Of a stretch of 64,000 bases of DNA, positions 44,126-59,219 are shown one piece after another. Source of the stretch: Hydractinia symbiolongicarpus (taxonomy: Eukaryota; Cnidaria; Hydrozoa; Anthoathecata; Hydractiniidae); assembly GCF_029227915.1 (NCBI RefSeq), contig NC_079880.1, positions 26,469,501-26,533,500 on the forward strand, read 5' to 3'. The translations under genes were made by a program, and so were the position numbers. Positions within the stretch are counted from its first letter, which is position 1, and each line of letters begins with the position of its first letter. Below the pieces are notes generated by a model, which was not told the DNA's origin, did not search any database, and saw only the letters and a list, made by a program, of their open reading frames with translations.

Positions 44126-47100
44126 TTTCATTGTCTTTCTAGCGGTATCAATCCGTTTGAGTTACAACAATTGCGTCACATATTCGTACCAACGTGCATT
44201 TAGCCATATGTTTCTAACATTACTAGGTTGCATCACTTTTACCAATGAAACAATTGATTGTGGGATTTAATTGAACTGATTTTAGACTTTGACCTTATGA
44301 ATGTGACAAATGAGACAATTGGACTCCAAGAAGTAACATTCTTTTTAATTTGACATGATTACTGGAACTCAGCGATTACACTGGGCGATATAGTAGAGCT
44401 TCATGAAAAAGTTTAGATAAAAAAGTCATTTTTTACTGTGGGACAAACCGTAGCCGTTAGCGGGCGGTGAAAAAATAGACACAGTTTCAAAAACTACATT
44501 TCATTGAGTCTCTAACGGTATTCATGCGTTTGAGGTACAACGGTTGCGTCACATATTCGTACCAACATGTAATTAGCGATATTTTTTGATATTACTAGGT
44601 TGCATCGCCTTTAACAGTGAAACGATTGACTGTGGGACTTAATTGAACTTATTTTGGACTTTGAACTTATAAATGTGATAAATGAGACAATTGGACTCCA
44701 AGAAATAACATTCTTCTTAATTTCACATTATTGCTGGAACTCAGCGATTACACTGGTCGTTGTGGTAGCGCTTCATATAAAAATTTTGATAAATAAGTCA
44801 TTTTTACTATGGGACCAATCCTAGCCGTTAGTGCGCGCTGAAGAAATAGAGACATTTTCGAAAACTACATTTCATTGTCTTTCTAGCGGTATCAATCCGT
44901 TTGAGTTACAACAATTGCGTCACATATTCGTACCAACATGTATTTCGTGGTATTTTTTCGATGTTACTAGGTTGCATCGCTTCCAATACTGAAACCATTG
45001 ACTGTGGGACTTAATTGAACTGATTTTGGACTTTGAACTTATAAATGCGATAAATGAGACAATTGGACTCCAAGAAATAACATTCCTCTTAAATTGACAT
45101 GATTTTAGAAATGAACAATTACACTGGGCGTTGTGGTAGCGCTTCATATAAAAATTTAGATAAATAAGTCATTCTTACTATGGGACCAATCCTAGCCGTT
45201 AGTGCGCGCTGAAGAAATAGAGACCTTTTCGAAAACTACATTTCGTTGTCTTTCTAACGGTATCAATCCGTTTGAGTTACAACAATTGCGTCACATATTC
45301 GTACCAGCATGTAATAAGCGATATTTTGCTGATATTACTAGGTTGCATTGCTTTTAACAGTGAAACGATTGAGCGTGGGACTTAATTGAAATGACTTTAG
45401 ACTTTGACCTTATAAATGTGATAAATGAGAAATTTGGACTCCAAGAAATAACATTCTTCTTAAATTGACATGATTTTAGGAATGAACAATTACACTGGGC
45501 GTTGTGGTAGCGCTTCATATAAAAATTTAGATAAATAAGTCATTCTTACTATGGGACCAATCCTAGGCGTTAGTGCGCGCTGAAGAAATAGAGACCTTTT
45601 CGAAAACTACATTTCGTTGTCTTTCTAACGGTATCAATCCGTTTGAGTTACAACAATTGCGTCACATATTCGTACCAGCATGTAATAAGCGATATTTTGC
45701 TGATATTACTAGGTTGCATTGCTTTTAAAAGTGAAACGATTGACTGTGGGACTTAATTGAACTGATTTTGTACTTTGAACTTATAAGTGTGATAAATGAG
45801 ACAATTGTCCTCCAAGAAATAACATTCTTCTTAAATTGACATGATTATGGAAATAAACGATTACACTGGGCGATATGATAGAGCTTCATAAAAAAATTTA
45901 GATAAGTAAGTCATTTTTCACTGTGGGACAAATCCTAGCCGTTAGCGAGCGGTGAAGAAATAGAGACAGTTTCAAAAACTACATTTCATTGAGTCTCTAA
46001 CGGTATTCGTCCCTTTAAAGTACAACGGTTGCGTCACATATTCGTACCAACATGTAATTAGCGACATTTTTCTGATATTACTAGGTTGCATTGCTTTTAA
46101 CAGTGAAACGATTGACTGTGGGACTTAATTGAACTTATTTTGGACTTTGAACTTATAAATGTGATAAATGAGACAATTGGACTCCAAGAAATAACATTCT
46201 TCTTAATTTCACATTATTGCTGGAACTCAGCGATTACACTGGGCGTTGTGGTAGCGCTTCATATAAAAATTTTGATAAATAAGTCATTTTTACTGTGGGA
46301 TCAATCCTAGCCGTTAGTGCGCGCTGAAGAAATAGAGACATTTTCGAAAACTACATTTCATTGTCTTTTTAGCGGTATCAATCCGTTTGAGTTACAACAA
46401 TTGCGTCACATATTCGTACCAACATGTATTTCGTGATATTTTTCCGATGTTAATAGGTTGCATCGCTTTTAAAAGTGAAACGATTGACTGTGGGACTTAA
46501 TTAAACTGATTTTGTACTTTGAACTTATAAGTGTGATAAATGAGACAATTGGCCTCCAAAAAATAACATTCTTCTTAAATTGACATGATTATGGAAATGA
46601 ACTATTACACTGGGCGATATGATAGAGCTTCATAAAAAAATTTAGATAAGTAAGTCATTTTTCACTGTGGGACAAACCGTAGCCGTTAGCGGGCGGTAAA
46701 AAAATAGACACAGTTTCAAAAACTACATTTCATTGAGTCTCTAACGGTATTCATGCGTTTGAGGTACAACGGTTGCGTCACATATTCGTACCAACATGTA
46801 ATTAGCGATATTTTTCTGATATTACTAGGTTGCATCGCTTTTAACAGTGAAACGATTGAGCGTGGGACTTAATTGAAATGACTTTAGACTTTGACCTTAT
46901 AGATGTGATAAATGAGAAATTTGGTCTCCAAAAACTAACATTCTTCTTAATTTCACATTATTGCTGGAACTCAGCGATTACACTGGGCGTTGTGGTAGCG
47001 CTTCAAATAAAAATTTAGATAAATAAGTCATTTTTACTGTGGGACCAATCCTAGCCGTTAGTGCACGCTGAAGAAATAGAGACATTTTCGAAAACTACAT

Positions 47101-48199
47101 TTCATTGTCTTTCTAGCCTTATCAATCTGTTTGAGTTACAACAATTGCGTCACATATTCGTACCAACATGTATTTCGTGGTATTTTTCTGAGACTACTAG
47201 GTTGCATCGCTTTAAACAGTGAAACGATTGAGCGTGGGACTTAATTGAAATGACTTTAGACTTTGACCTTATAAATGTGATAAATGAGAAAATCGGACTC
47301 CAAAAAATAACATTCTTCTTAATTTCACATTATTGCTGGAACTCAGCGATTACACTGGGCGATATGATAGAGCTTCATAAAAAAATTTAGATAAGTAAGT
47401 CATTTTTCACTGTGGGACAAACCGTAGCCGTTAGCGGGCGGTAAAATAATAGACACAGTTTCAAAAACTACATTTCATTGAGTCTCTAACGGTATTCATG
47501 CGTTTGAGGTACAACGGTTGCGTCACATATTCGTACCAACATGTAATTAGCGATATTTTTTGATATTACTAGGTTGCATCGCCTTTAACAGTGAAACGAT
47601 TGACTGTGGGACTTAATTGAACTTATTTTGGACTTTGAACTTATAAATGTGATAAATGAGACAATTGGACTCCAAGAAATAACATTCTTCTTAATTTCAC
47701 ATTATTGCTGGAACTCAGCGATTACACTGGGCGTTGTGGTAGCGCTTCATATAAAAATTTTGATAAATAAGTCATTTTTACTGTGGGATCAATCCTAGCC
47801 GTTAGTGCGCGCTGAAGAAATAGAGACATTTTCGAAAACTACATTTCATTGTCTTTTTAGCGGTATCAATCCGTTTGAGTTACAACAATTGCGTCACATA
47901 TTCGTACCAACATGTATTTCGTGATATTTTTCCGATGTTAATAGGTTGCATCGCTTTTAAAAGTGAAACGATTGACTGTGGGACTTAATTAAACTGATTT
48001 TGTACTTTGAACTTATAAGTGTGATAAATGAGACAATTGGCCTCCAAGAAATAACATTCTTCTTAAATTGACATGATTATGGAAATGAACTATTACACTG
48101 GGCGATATGATAGAGCTTCATAAAAAAATTTAGATAAGTAAGTCATTTTTCACTGTGGGACAAATCCTAGCCGTTAGCGCGCGGTGAAGGAATAGAGAC

Positions 48200-51100
48200 A
48201 GTTTCAAAAACTACATTTCATTGTTTCTAGCGGTATCAATCCGTTTGATTTACAACAATTGCGTCACATATTCGTACCAACATGTAATTAGCGATATTTT
48301 TTCTGATATTACTAGGTTGCATCGCTTTTAACAGTGAAACGATTGAGCGTGGGACTTAATTGAAATGACTTCAGACTTTGTCCTTATAAATGTGATAAAT
48401 GAGACAATTAGACTCCAAGAAATAACATTCCTCTTAATTTGACATGATTGCTGTAACTCTGGGATTACACTGGGCGCTATGACAGCGCTTTATTTAAAAA
48501 CTTAGATAATAAAGTCATTATAAACCGTGGGACCAATCCTAGCCCTTAGCTCGCGCTGAAGGAATAGAGACCGTTTCAAAAACTGCATTATATTGACTAT
48601 CCAACGGTATCAGTCCGGTTAAGTTAGAACTGTTGCGTCACATATTGGTACCAACATGTATTTAGCGATATGTTTCTGTTATTACAAGGTTGCATCGCTT
48701 TAAAAGTAAAACGATTGACTGTGGGACTTCACTGAACTGATTTTAGCCTTTGACGTTATAAAGGTCATCAATGAGACAATTGGACTCCAAGAAATAACAT
48801 TCTTCTTAATTTGACCTGATTGCTGGAACTGCGATTACACTGTGCGCTGTGCTAGCGCATCATTAAAAAAATTAAATAAATTAGTTATTTTAAACTGTGG
48901 GACCAATCCTAGCCGTTAGCGCGCGCTGAAGAAATAGAGACATTTTCAAAGAGTGCATTTCATTGACTTTCTAGCGGTATCAATCCGTTTGAGTAGCAAC
49001 GGCTGCGCCACATATTCGTACCAAAATGTAATTAGCGATATTTTTCTGATATTACTAGGTTGCATCGCTTTTAACAGTGAAACGATAGAGCGTGGGACTT
49101 AATTGAAATGACTTTAGACTTTGACATTATAAATGTGATAAATAAGACAATTGGCCTCCAAGAAATAACATTTTTCTTAATTTCACATTATTGCTGGAAC
49201 TCAGCGATTACGATGGGCGTTGTGGTAGCGCTTCATATAAAAATTTAGATAAATAAGTCATTTTTACTATGGGACCAATCATAGCCCTTAGCTCGCGCTA
49301 AAGGATTAGAGACCGTTTCAAAAACTACATTATTCTGACTATCCAACGGTATCAGTCCGGTTGAGTTAGAACAATTGCGTCACATATTCGTACCAACATG
49401 TAATTAGCGTTATTTTGCTGATATTACTAGGTTGCATTGCTTTTAACAGTGAAACGATTGAGCGTGGGATTTAATTGAAATGACTTTAGACTTTGACCTT
49501 ATAAATGTGATAAATGACAAATTTGGAAAACTAACATTCTTCTTAATTTCACATTATTGGTGGAACTCAAGGATTACACTGGGCGCTGTGGTAGCGCTTC
49601 ATATAAAAATTTAGATAAATAAGTCATTTTTACTGTAGGACCAATCCTAGCCGTTAGCGCGCTCTGTTCAAAAACTACATTTCATTGTTTCTAGCGGTAT
49701 CAATCCGTTTGATTTACAACAATTGCGTCACATATTCGTACCAACATGTAATTAGCGATATTTTTCTGATATTACTAGGTTGCATCGCTTTTAACAGTGA
49801 AACGATTGAGCGTGGGACTTAATTGAAATGACTTCAGACTTTGTCCTTATAAATGTGATAAATGAGACAATCAGACTCCAAGAAATAACATTCCTCTTAA
49901 TCTGACATGATTGCTGTAACTCTGGGATTACACTGGGCGCTATGACAGCGCTTTATTTAAAAACTTAGATAATAAAGTCATTATAAACCGTGGGACCAAT
50001 CCTAGCCCTTAGCTCGCGCTGAAGGAATAGAGACCGTTTCAAAAACTGCATTATATTGACTATCCAACGGTATCAGTCCGGTTAAGTTAGAACTGTTGCG
50101 TCACATATTGGTACCAACATGTATTTAGCGATATGTTTCTGTTATTACAAGGTTGCATCGCTTTAAAAGTAAAACGATTGACTGTGGGACTTCACTGAAC
50201 TGATTTTAGCCTTTGACGTTATAAAGGTCATCAATGAGACAATTGGACTCCAAGAAATAACATTCTTCTTAATTTGACCTGATTGCTGGATATGCGATTA
50301 CACTGTGCGATGTGCTAGCGCATCATTAAAAAAATTAAATAAATTAGTTATTTTAAACTGTGGGACCAATCCTAGCCGTTAGCGCGCGCTGAAGAAATAG
50401 AGACATTTTCAAAGAGTGCATTTCATTGACTTTCTAGCGGTATCAATCCGTTTGAGGTACAACGGTTGCGTCACATATTCGTACCAACATGTAATTAGCG
50501 ATATTTTTCTGATATTACTAGGTTGCATCGCTTTTAACAGTGAAACGATTGAGCGTGGGACTTAATTGAAATGACTTTAGACTTTGACATTATAAATGTG
50601 ATAAATGAGACAATTAGACTCCAAGAAATAACATTCCTCTTAATTTGACATGATTGCTGTAACTCTGGGATTACACTGGGCGCTGTGACAGCCCTTTATT
50701 TAAAAACTTAGATAATAAAGTCATTATAAACCGTGGGACCAATCCTAGCCCTTAGCTCGCGCTAAAGGATTTGACACCGTTTCAAAAACTACATTATTCT
50801 GACTATCCAACGGTATCAGTCCGGTTGAGTTAAAACAATTGCGTCACATATTCGTACCAACATGTAATTAGCGTTATTTTGCTGATATTACTAGGTTGCA
50901 TTGCTTTTAACAGTGAAACGATTGAGCGTGGGATTTAATTGAAATGACTTTAGACTTTGACCTTATAAATGTGATAAATGACAAATTTGGAAAACTAACA
51001 TTCTTCTTAATTTCACATTATTGGTGGAACTCAAGGATTACACTGGGCGCTGTGGTAGCGCTTCATATAAAACTTTAGATAAATAAGTCATTTTTACTGT

Positions 51101-51830
51101 AGGACCAATCCTAGCCGTTAGCGCGCTCTGTTCAAAAACTACATTTCATTGTTTCTAGCGGTATCAATCCGTTTGATTTACAACAATTGCGTCACATATT
51201 CGTACCAACATGTAATTAGCGATATTTTTTCTGATATTACTAGGTTGCATCGCTTTTAACAGTGAAACGATTGAGCGTGGGACTTAATTGAAATGACTTT
51301 AGACTTTGTCCTTATAAATGTGATAAATGAGACAGTTAGACTCCAAGAAATAACATTCCTCTTAAGTTGACATGATTGCTGTAACTCTGGGATTACACTG
51401 GGCGCAGTGACAGCGCTTTATTTAAAAACTTAGATAATAAAGTCATTATAAACCGTGGGACCAATCCTAGCCCTTAGCTCGCGCTGAAGGAATAGAGACC
51501 GTTTCAAAAACTATATTATATTGACTATCCAACGGTATCAGTCCGGTTGAGTTAGAACTGTTGCGTCACATATTGGTACCAACATGTGTTTGGCGATATG
51601 TTTCTGTTATTACAAGGTTGCATCGCTTTAACAGTAAAACGATTGACTGTGGGACTTCACTGAACTGATTTTAGCCTTTGACGTTATAAAGGTCATCAAT
51701 GAGACAATTGGACTCCAAGAAATAACATTCTTCTTAATTTGACCTGATTGCTGGATATGCGATTACACTGTGCGATGTGCTAGCGCATCATTAAAAAAAT
51801 TAAATAAATTAGTTATTTTAAACTGTGGGA
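48200..51830 (+). repeat. Higher-order repeat: about 2.5 copies of 1,464 bp (4-mer)
   Basis: CATTGTTTC falls at 48219, 49683 and 51147, and CTGTAACTCTGGGATTAC at 48451, 49914 and 51379. An extra CTGTAACTCTGGG unit at 50657 shows a related monomer within the period. Confidence 0.85.
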
Positions 51831-53649
51831 CCAATCCTAGCCGTTAGTGTGCGCTGAAGAAATAGAGACATTTACGAAAACTACATTTCATTGTCTTTCT
51901 AGCGGTGTCAATCCGTTTGAGTTACAACAATTGCCTCACATATTCGTACCAACATGTATTTCGTGATATTTTTTCGATGTTAATAGGTTGCATCGCTTTT
52001 AAAAGTGAAACGATTGACTGTGGGACTTAATTGAACTGATTTTGTACTTTGAACTTATAAGTGTGACAAATGAGAGAATTGGCCTCCAAGAAATAACATT
52101 CTTCTTAAATTGACATGATTATGGAAATGAACGATTACACTGGTCGATATGATAGAGCTTCATAAAAAAATTTAGATAAATAAGTCATTTTTACTGTAGG
52201 ACCAATCCTAGCCGTTAACTTGCTCTGTTCAAAAACTACATTTCATTGTCTTTCTAGCGGTATCAATCCGTTTGAGTTACAACAATTGCGTCACATATTC
52301 GTACCAACATGTAATTAGCGATATTTTGCTGATATTACTAGGTTGCATTGCTTTTAACAGTGAAACGATTGAGCGTGGGACTTAATTGAAATGACTTTAG
52401 ACTTTGACCTTATAAATGTGATAAATGAGAAATTTGGAAAACTAACATTCTTCTTAATTTCACATTATTGCTGGAACTCAGCGATTACACTGGGCGTTGT
52501 GGTAGCGCTTCATATAAAAATTTTGATAAATAAGTCATTTTTACTGTGGGACCAATCCTAGCCGTTAGTGCGCGCTGAAGAAATAGAGACATTTTCGAAA
52601 ACTACATTTCATTGTCTTTCTAGCGGTATCAATCCGTTTGAGTTACAACAGTTGCGTCACATATACGTACCAACATGTATTTCGTGATATTTTTCCGATG
52701 TTAATAGGTTGCATCGCTTTTAAAAGTGAAACGATTGAGCGTGGGACTTTATTGTAATGACTTTAGACTTTGACCTTATAAATGTGATAAATGAGAAAAT
52801 TGGACTCCAAGAAATAACATTCTTCTTAATTTCACATTATTTCTGGAACTCAGCGATTACACCGGGCGTTGTGGTAGCGATTCATACAAAAATTTTGATA
52901 AATAAGTCATTTTTACTGTGAGACCAATCCTAGCCGTTAGAGCGCGATGAAGAAATAGAGAAATTTTCGAAAACTACATTTCATTGTCTTTCTAGCGGTA
53001 TCAATCCGTTTGAGTTACAACAATTGCGTCACATATTCGTACCAACATGTACTTCGTGATATTTTTCCGATGTTACTAAGTTGCATCGCTTTTAAAAGTG
53101 AAACGATTGACTGTGGGAGTTAATTGAACTGATTTTGGACTTTTAACTTATAAATGTGATAAATGAGACATTTGGACTCCAAGAAATAACATTCTTCTTA
53201 AATTGACATGATTTTAGAAATGAACGATTACACTGGGCGTTGTGGTAGCGGTTCATATAAAAATTTAGATAAATAAGTCATTTTTACTGTGGGACCAATC
53301 CTAGCCCTTAGCGTGCGGTGAAGAAGTAGAGACAGTTTCAAAAACTACATTTCATTAAAGTCTCTAACGGTATTCGTACGTTTGAGTTACAACTGTTGCG
53401 TCACATATTCGTACCAACATGTATTTAACGATATGTTTCTGTTATTACAAGGTTGCATCGCTATTAACAGTAAAACGATTGACTATGGGACTTAATTGAA
53501 CTGATTTTAGACTTTGACCTTAAAAATGTGATAAATGAGCCAGTTTGACTACAAGAAGTAACATTCTTCTTAATTTGACATGATTGCTGTAACTCTGGGA
53601 TTACACTGTCCGCTGTGACAGCGCTTTATTTAAAAACTTAGATAATAAA

Positions 53650-53662
53650 GTCATTGAAGAAT
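53650..53662. other. Satellite orientation switch
   Basis: Plus-orientation satellite ends at GATAATAAAGTCATT and the sequence continues GAAGAATGGTATTCC, which is satellite in the opposite orientation. The join CATTGAAGAATG carries CATT and its complement AATG around four bases. No spacer or other element lies at the join. Confidence 0.93.
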
Positions 53663-55399
53663 GGTATTCCTTGGAGTCCAATTGGCTCATTTATCAAGTT
53701 TACAAGGTCACAGTCCAGAATCAGTTCAATTAAGTCCCACAGTCAATCGTTTCACTGTTAAAAGCGATGCAACTTAGTCACATCGGAAAAAAATCACTAA
53801 ATACATGTTGGTACAAATATGTGACGCAACCGTTGTAACTCAAACGGATTAACACCGTTAGAAAGTCAATGTAATGTAGTTTTTAAAACTGTCTCTGTTT
53901 ATTCAGCGCGAACTAACGGCTGGGATTGGTCCCACAGTGAAAAATGACTTATTTAACTTAATTTTTTAATAAAACGCTACCACAGTGCCCAGTGCAATCG
54001 CTGAGTTCCAGAAATCAAGTCAAATTAAGAAAAATGTTACTTCTTGTAGTCAAACTGGCTCATTTATCACATTTACAAGGTCAAAGTCTAAAATCAGTTC
54101 AATTAAGTCCCACAGTCAAACGTTTCACTGTTAAAAGCGATGCAACCTAATAATATCCGAATACTATCGCTAAATACATGTTGGTACAATTATGTGACGC
54201 AACCATTGTAACTCAAACGGATTGACACCGTTAGTAAGTCAATGAAATGTAGTTCTTGAAACTTTCTCTATTTCTTCAGCGCGAACTAATGGCTGGGATT
54301 GATCCCACAGTAAAAAATGACTTATTTAACTTAATTTTTAAATAAAACTCTAAAACAGCGCCCAGTGCAATCGCTGAGTTCCAGCAATCAAGTCAAATTA
54401 AGAAGAATGTTACATCTTGTAGTCAAACTGTCTCATTTATCACATTTATAAGGTCAAAGTACAAAATCAGTTCAATTAAGTCCCACAGTCAATCGTTTCA
54501 CTGAACCGAGTAATATCAGAATACTATCGCTACTTACATGTTGCTACGAACATGTGACGAAACCATTGTAACTCAAACGGATTGATACCGCCAAGAAGTC
54601 GATGAAGTATAGATTTTGAGAATGTCTCTATTTCTTCAGCGCGTGCTAACGGCCTGGATTAGTCCCACAGAAAAAAAGGCTTATTTATCTAAGTTTTAAA
54701 ATAAAGCACTACCACAGAGCCTAGTGTACTCGCTGAATTCCAGCAATCATGTCGAATTAAGAAGAATGGTATTTCTTGGAGCCCAATTGGCTCATTTATC
54801 GCATTTACAAGGTCACAGTCCAGAATCAGTTCCATTAAGTCCCACAGTCAATCGTTTCACTGTTAAAAGCGATGCAACCTAATAATATCCGAATACTATC
54901 GCTAAATACATGTGGGGACGAATATGTGACGCAACCGTTGTAACTCAAACGGATTAACACCGTTAGAAAGTCAATAAAATGTACTTTTTGAAACTGTCGC
55001 TATTTCTTCAGCGCGCGATAACGGCTGGGATTAGTCCCATAGTAAAAAATTACTTTTTTATCTTAATTTTTTAAAAAAGTGCTACCACAGCGCCCAGTGT
55101 AATCGCTGAGTTTCAGCAATCATGTCAATTTAAGAAGAATGTTATTTCTTGTAGTCAAACTGGTCCATTTATAACATTTATCAGGTCACAGTCCAAAGTT
55201 AGTTCAATTAAGTCCCACAGTCAATCGTTTCACTGAACCTAGTAATATCAGAATACTATCGCTAAATACATGTTGGTACGAACATGTGACGCAACCATTG
55301 TAACTCAAACGGATTGATACCGCCAAGAAGTCGATGAAGTGTAGATTTTGAGAATTTCTCTATTTCTTCAGCACGTGCTAACGGCCAGGGTTAGTCCCA

Positions 55400-58300
55400 C
55401 AGAAAAAAGACTTATTTATTTAAATTTTTAAATAAAGCACTACCAAAGAGCCTAGTGTACTCGCTGAATCCCAGCAATCATGTCGAATTAAGAAGAATGG
55501 TATTTCTTGGAGCCCAATTGGCTCATTTATCGCATTTACAAGGTCACAGTCCAGAATCAGTTCAATTAAGTCCCACAGTCAATTGTTTCACTGTTAAAAG
55601 CGATGCAACCTAATAATATCCGAATACTATCGCTAAATACATGTGGGGACGAATATGTGACGCAACCGTTGTAACTCAAACGGGTTGATGCCATTAGAAA
55701 GTCAATGAAATGTAGTTTTTGAAACTGTCGCTATTTCTTCAGCGCGCGATAACGGCTAGGATTGGTCCCGCAGTAAAAAATGACTTTTTTATCTTAATTT
55801 TTTAAAAAAGTGCTACCACAGCGCCCAGTGTATTCGTTGAGTTCCAGCAATCATGTCAATTGAAGAAGAATGTTATTTCTTGTAGTCAAACTGGCCCATT
55901 TATAACATTTATCAGGTTACAGTCCAAAGTTAGTTCAATTAAGTCCCACAGTCAATCGTTTCACTGAACCTAGTAATATCAGAATACTATCGCTACATAC
56001 ATGTTGGTACGAACATGTGACGAAACCATTGTAACTCAAACGGATTGATACCACCAAGAAGTCGATGAAGTGTAGATTTTGAGAATGTCTCTATTTCTTC
56101 AGCGCGTGCTAACGGCCAGGATTAGTCCCACAGAAAAAAAGACTTATTTATCTAAGTTTCTAATTAAAGCACTACCACAGAGCCTAGTGTACTCGCTGAA
56201 TTCCAGCAATCATGTCGAATTAAGAAGAATGGTATTTCTTGGAGCCCAATTGGTTCATTTATCGCATTTACAAGGTCACAGTCCAGAATCAGTTCAATTA
56301 AGTCCCACAGTCAATCGTTTCACTGTTAAAAGCGATGCAACTTAGTGACATCGGAAAAAAATCACTAAATATATGTTGGTACGAATATGTGACGCAACCG
56401 TTGTAACTCAAACGGATTAACACCGTTAGAAAGTCAATGAAATGCAATTTTTTAAACTACCTCTATTTCTTCAGCGCGTGCTAACAGCCAGGATTACTCC
56501 CACAGTAAAAAAAGACTTATTTATCTAAATTTTTAATCAAAGCACTACCACAGAGCCTAGTGTACTCGCTGAATTCCAGCAATCATGTCGAATTAAGAAG
56601 AATGGTATTTCTTGGAGCCCAATTTGCTCATTTATCGCATTTACAAGGTCACAGTCAAGAATCAGTTCAATTAAGTCCCACAGTCAATCGTTTCACTGTT
56701 AAAAGCGACGCAACTTAGTCACATCGGAAAAATATCACTAAATACATGTTGGTACGAATATGTGACGCAACCGTTATAACTCAAACGGATTAACACCGTT
56801 AGAAAGTCAATGAAATGTAGTTTTTGAAACTGTCTCTTTTTCTTCAGCGCGTACTAACGGCCAGGATTACTCCCACAGTAAAAAAAGTCTTATTTATCTA
56901 AATTTTTAAATAAAGCACTACCACAGAGCCTAGTGTACTCGCTGAATTCCAGCAATCATGTCGAATTAAGAAGAATGGTATTCCTTGGAGTCCAATTGGC
57001 TCATTTATCAAGTTTACAAGGTCACAGTCCAGAATCAGTTCAATTAAGTCCCACAGTCAATATTTTCACTGTTAAAAGCGATGCAACTTAGTGACATTGG
57101 GAAGAAATGACTAAATACATGTTGGTACGAATATGTGACGCAACCGTTGTAACTCAAACGGATTAACACTGTTAGAAAGTCAATGAAATGTAGTTCTTGC
57201 AACTTTCTCTATTTCTTCAGCGCGAATTAACGGCTGGGATTAGTCCCACAGTAAAAAATGACTTATTTAACTTAATTTTTAAATAAAACGCTACCACAGT
57301 GCCCAGTGCAATCGCTGAGTTCCAGCAATCAAGTCAAATAAAGAAGAATGTTACTTCTTGTAGTCAAACTGGCTCATTTATCACATTTTTAAGGTCAAAG
57401 TCCAAAATCAGTTCAATTAAGTCCCACAGTCAATCGTTTCACTGTTAAAAGCGATGGAACCTAGTAATACCAGAATACTATCGCTAAACACATTTTGGTA
57501 CGAATATGTGACACAACCGTTGTAACTCAAACGGATTGATACTGCCAAGAAGTCGATGAAATGTAGTTTTTGAGAATGTCTCTATTTCTTCAGTGCGTGC
57601 TAACGGCCAGGATTAGTCCCACAGAAAAAAAGACTTATTTATTTAAATTTTTAAATAAAGCACTACCACAGAGCCTAGTGTACTCGCTGAATTCCAGCAA
57701 TCATGTCGAATTAAGAAGAATGGTATTTCTTGGAGCCCAATTGGCTCATTTATCGCATTTACAAGGTCACAGTCCAGAATCATTCAATTAAGTCCCACAG
57801 TTAATCGTTTCACTGTTAAAAGCGATGCAACCTAATAATATCCGAATACTATCGCTAAATACATGTGGGGACAAATATGTGACGCAACCGTTGTAACTCA
57901 AACGGATTGATGCCATTAGAAAGTCAATGAAATGTAGTTTTTGAAACTGTCGCTATTTCTTCAGCGCGCGATAACGGCTAGGATTGGTCCCGCAGTAAAA
58001 AATGACTTTTTTCTCTTAATTTTTTAAAAAAGTGCTACCACAGCGCCCAGTGTAATCGTTGAGTTCCAGCAATCATGTCAATTTAAGAAGAATGTTATTT
58101 CTTATAGTCAAACTGGCACATTTATAACATTTATCAGGTCACAGTCCAAAGTTAGTTCAATTAAGTCCCACAGTCAATCGTTTCACTGAACCTAGTAATA
58201 TCAGAATACTATCGCTACATACATGTTGGTACGAACATGTGACGAAACCATTGTAACTCAAACGGATTGATACTGCCAAGAAGTCGATGAAGTGTAGATT

Positions 58301-59040
58301 TTGGGAATGTCTCTATTTCTTCAGCGCGTGCTAACGGCCAGGATTAGTCCCACAGAAAAAAAGACTTATTTATCTAAGTTTCTAATTAAAGCACTACCAC
58401 AGAGCCTAGTGTACTCGCTGAATTCCAGCAATCATGTCAAATTAAGAAGAATGGTATTTCTTGGAGCCCAATTGGTTCATTTATCGCATTTACAAGGTCA
58501 CAGTCCAGAATCAGTTCAATTAAGTCCCACAGTCAATCGTTTCACTGTTAAAAGCGATGCAACTTAGTGACATCGGAAAAAAATCACTAAATACATGTTG
58601 GTACGAATATGTGACGCAACCGTTGTAACTCAAACGGATTAACACCGTTAGAAAGTCAATGAAATGTAATTATTTAAACTACCTCTATTTCTTCAGCGCG
58701 TGCTAACGGCCAGGATTACTCCCACAGTAAAAAAAGACTTATTTATCTAAATTTTTAATCAAAGCACTACCACAGAGCCTAGTGTACTCGCTGAATTCCA
58801 GCAATCATGTCGAATTAAGAAGAATGGTATTTCTTGGAGCCCAATTTGCTCATTTATCGTATTTACAAGGTCACAGTCCAGAATCAGTTCAATTAAGTCC
58901 CACAGTCAATCGCTTCACTGATAAAAGCGCTGCAACTTAGTGACATCGGAAAAAAATCACTAAATACATGTTGGTACGAATATGTGACGCAACCGTTGTA
59001 ACTCAAACGGATTAACACCGTTAGAAAGTCAATGAAATGT
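55400..59040 (-). repeat. Higher-order repeat in array C, offset about 2,222 bp (6-mer)
   Basis: Matching blocks begin at 56079 and 58301 and at about 55,690 and 57,912, all 2,222 apart, with few differences. The second copy is partial. Confidence 0.8.
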
Positions 59041-59219
59041 AGGTTTGAAACTGTCTCTATTTCTTCAGCGCGAACTAAAGGCTGGGAATGGTCCCACAGT
59101 AAAAAATGACTTATTAAACTTAATTTTTAAATAAAACGCTACCAAAGTGCCCAGTGCAATCGCTGAGTTCCAGCAATTAAGTCAAATTAAGAAGAATGTT
59201 ACTTTTTGTGATCAAACTG

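Larger units (their letters stand above)
16323..53655 (+). repeat. Satellite array B, about 100 monomers with higher-order repeats
   Basis: This array has the same 372-bp monomer and orientation as array A. Several variants alternate: some monomers lack about 16 bases where GCGCGCTCTG replaces GCGCGCTGAAGAAATAGAG; some carry GCGATATGATAGAGC instead of the common dyad; others carry TGCGCTGTGGTAGCGCA. These variants recur in fixed order over long periods, defining the higher-order blocks listed below. No protein gene, tRNA or transposon is seen. ORFs of 60 to 99 codons simply recur with the repeat. Confidence 0.96.

Noticed and set aside
56079-58567. ORFs of 73-88 codons in array C
   Set aside because: They lie in satellite DNA, recur at the multimer spacing, and vary in length through chance stops.
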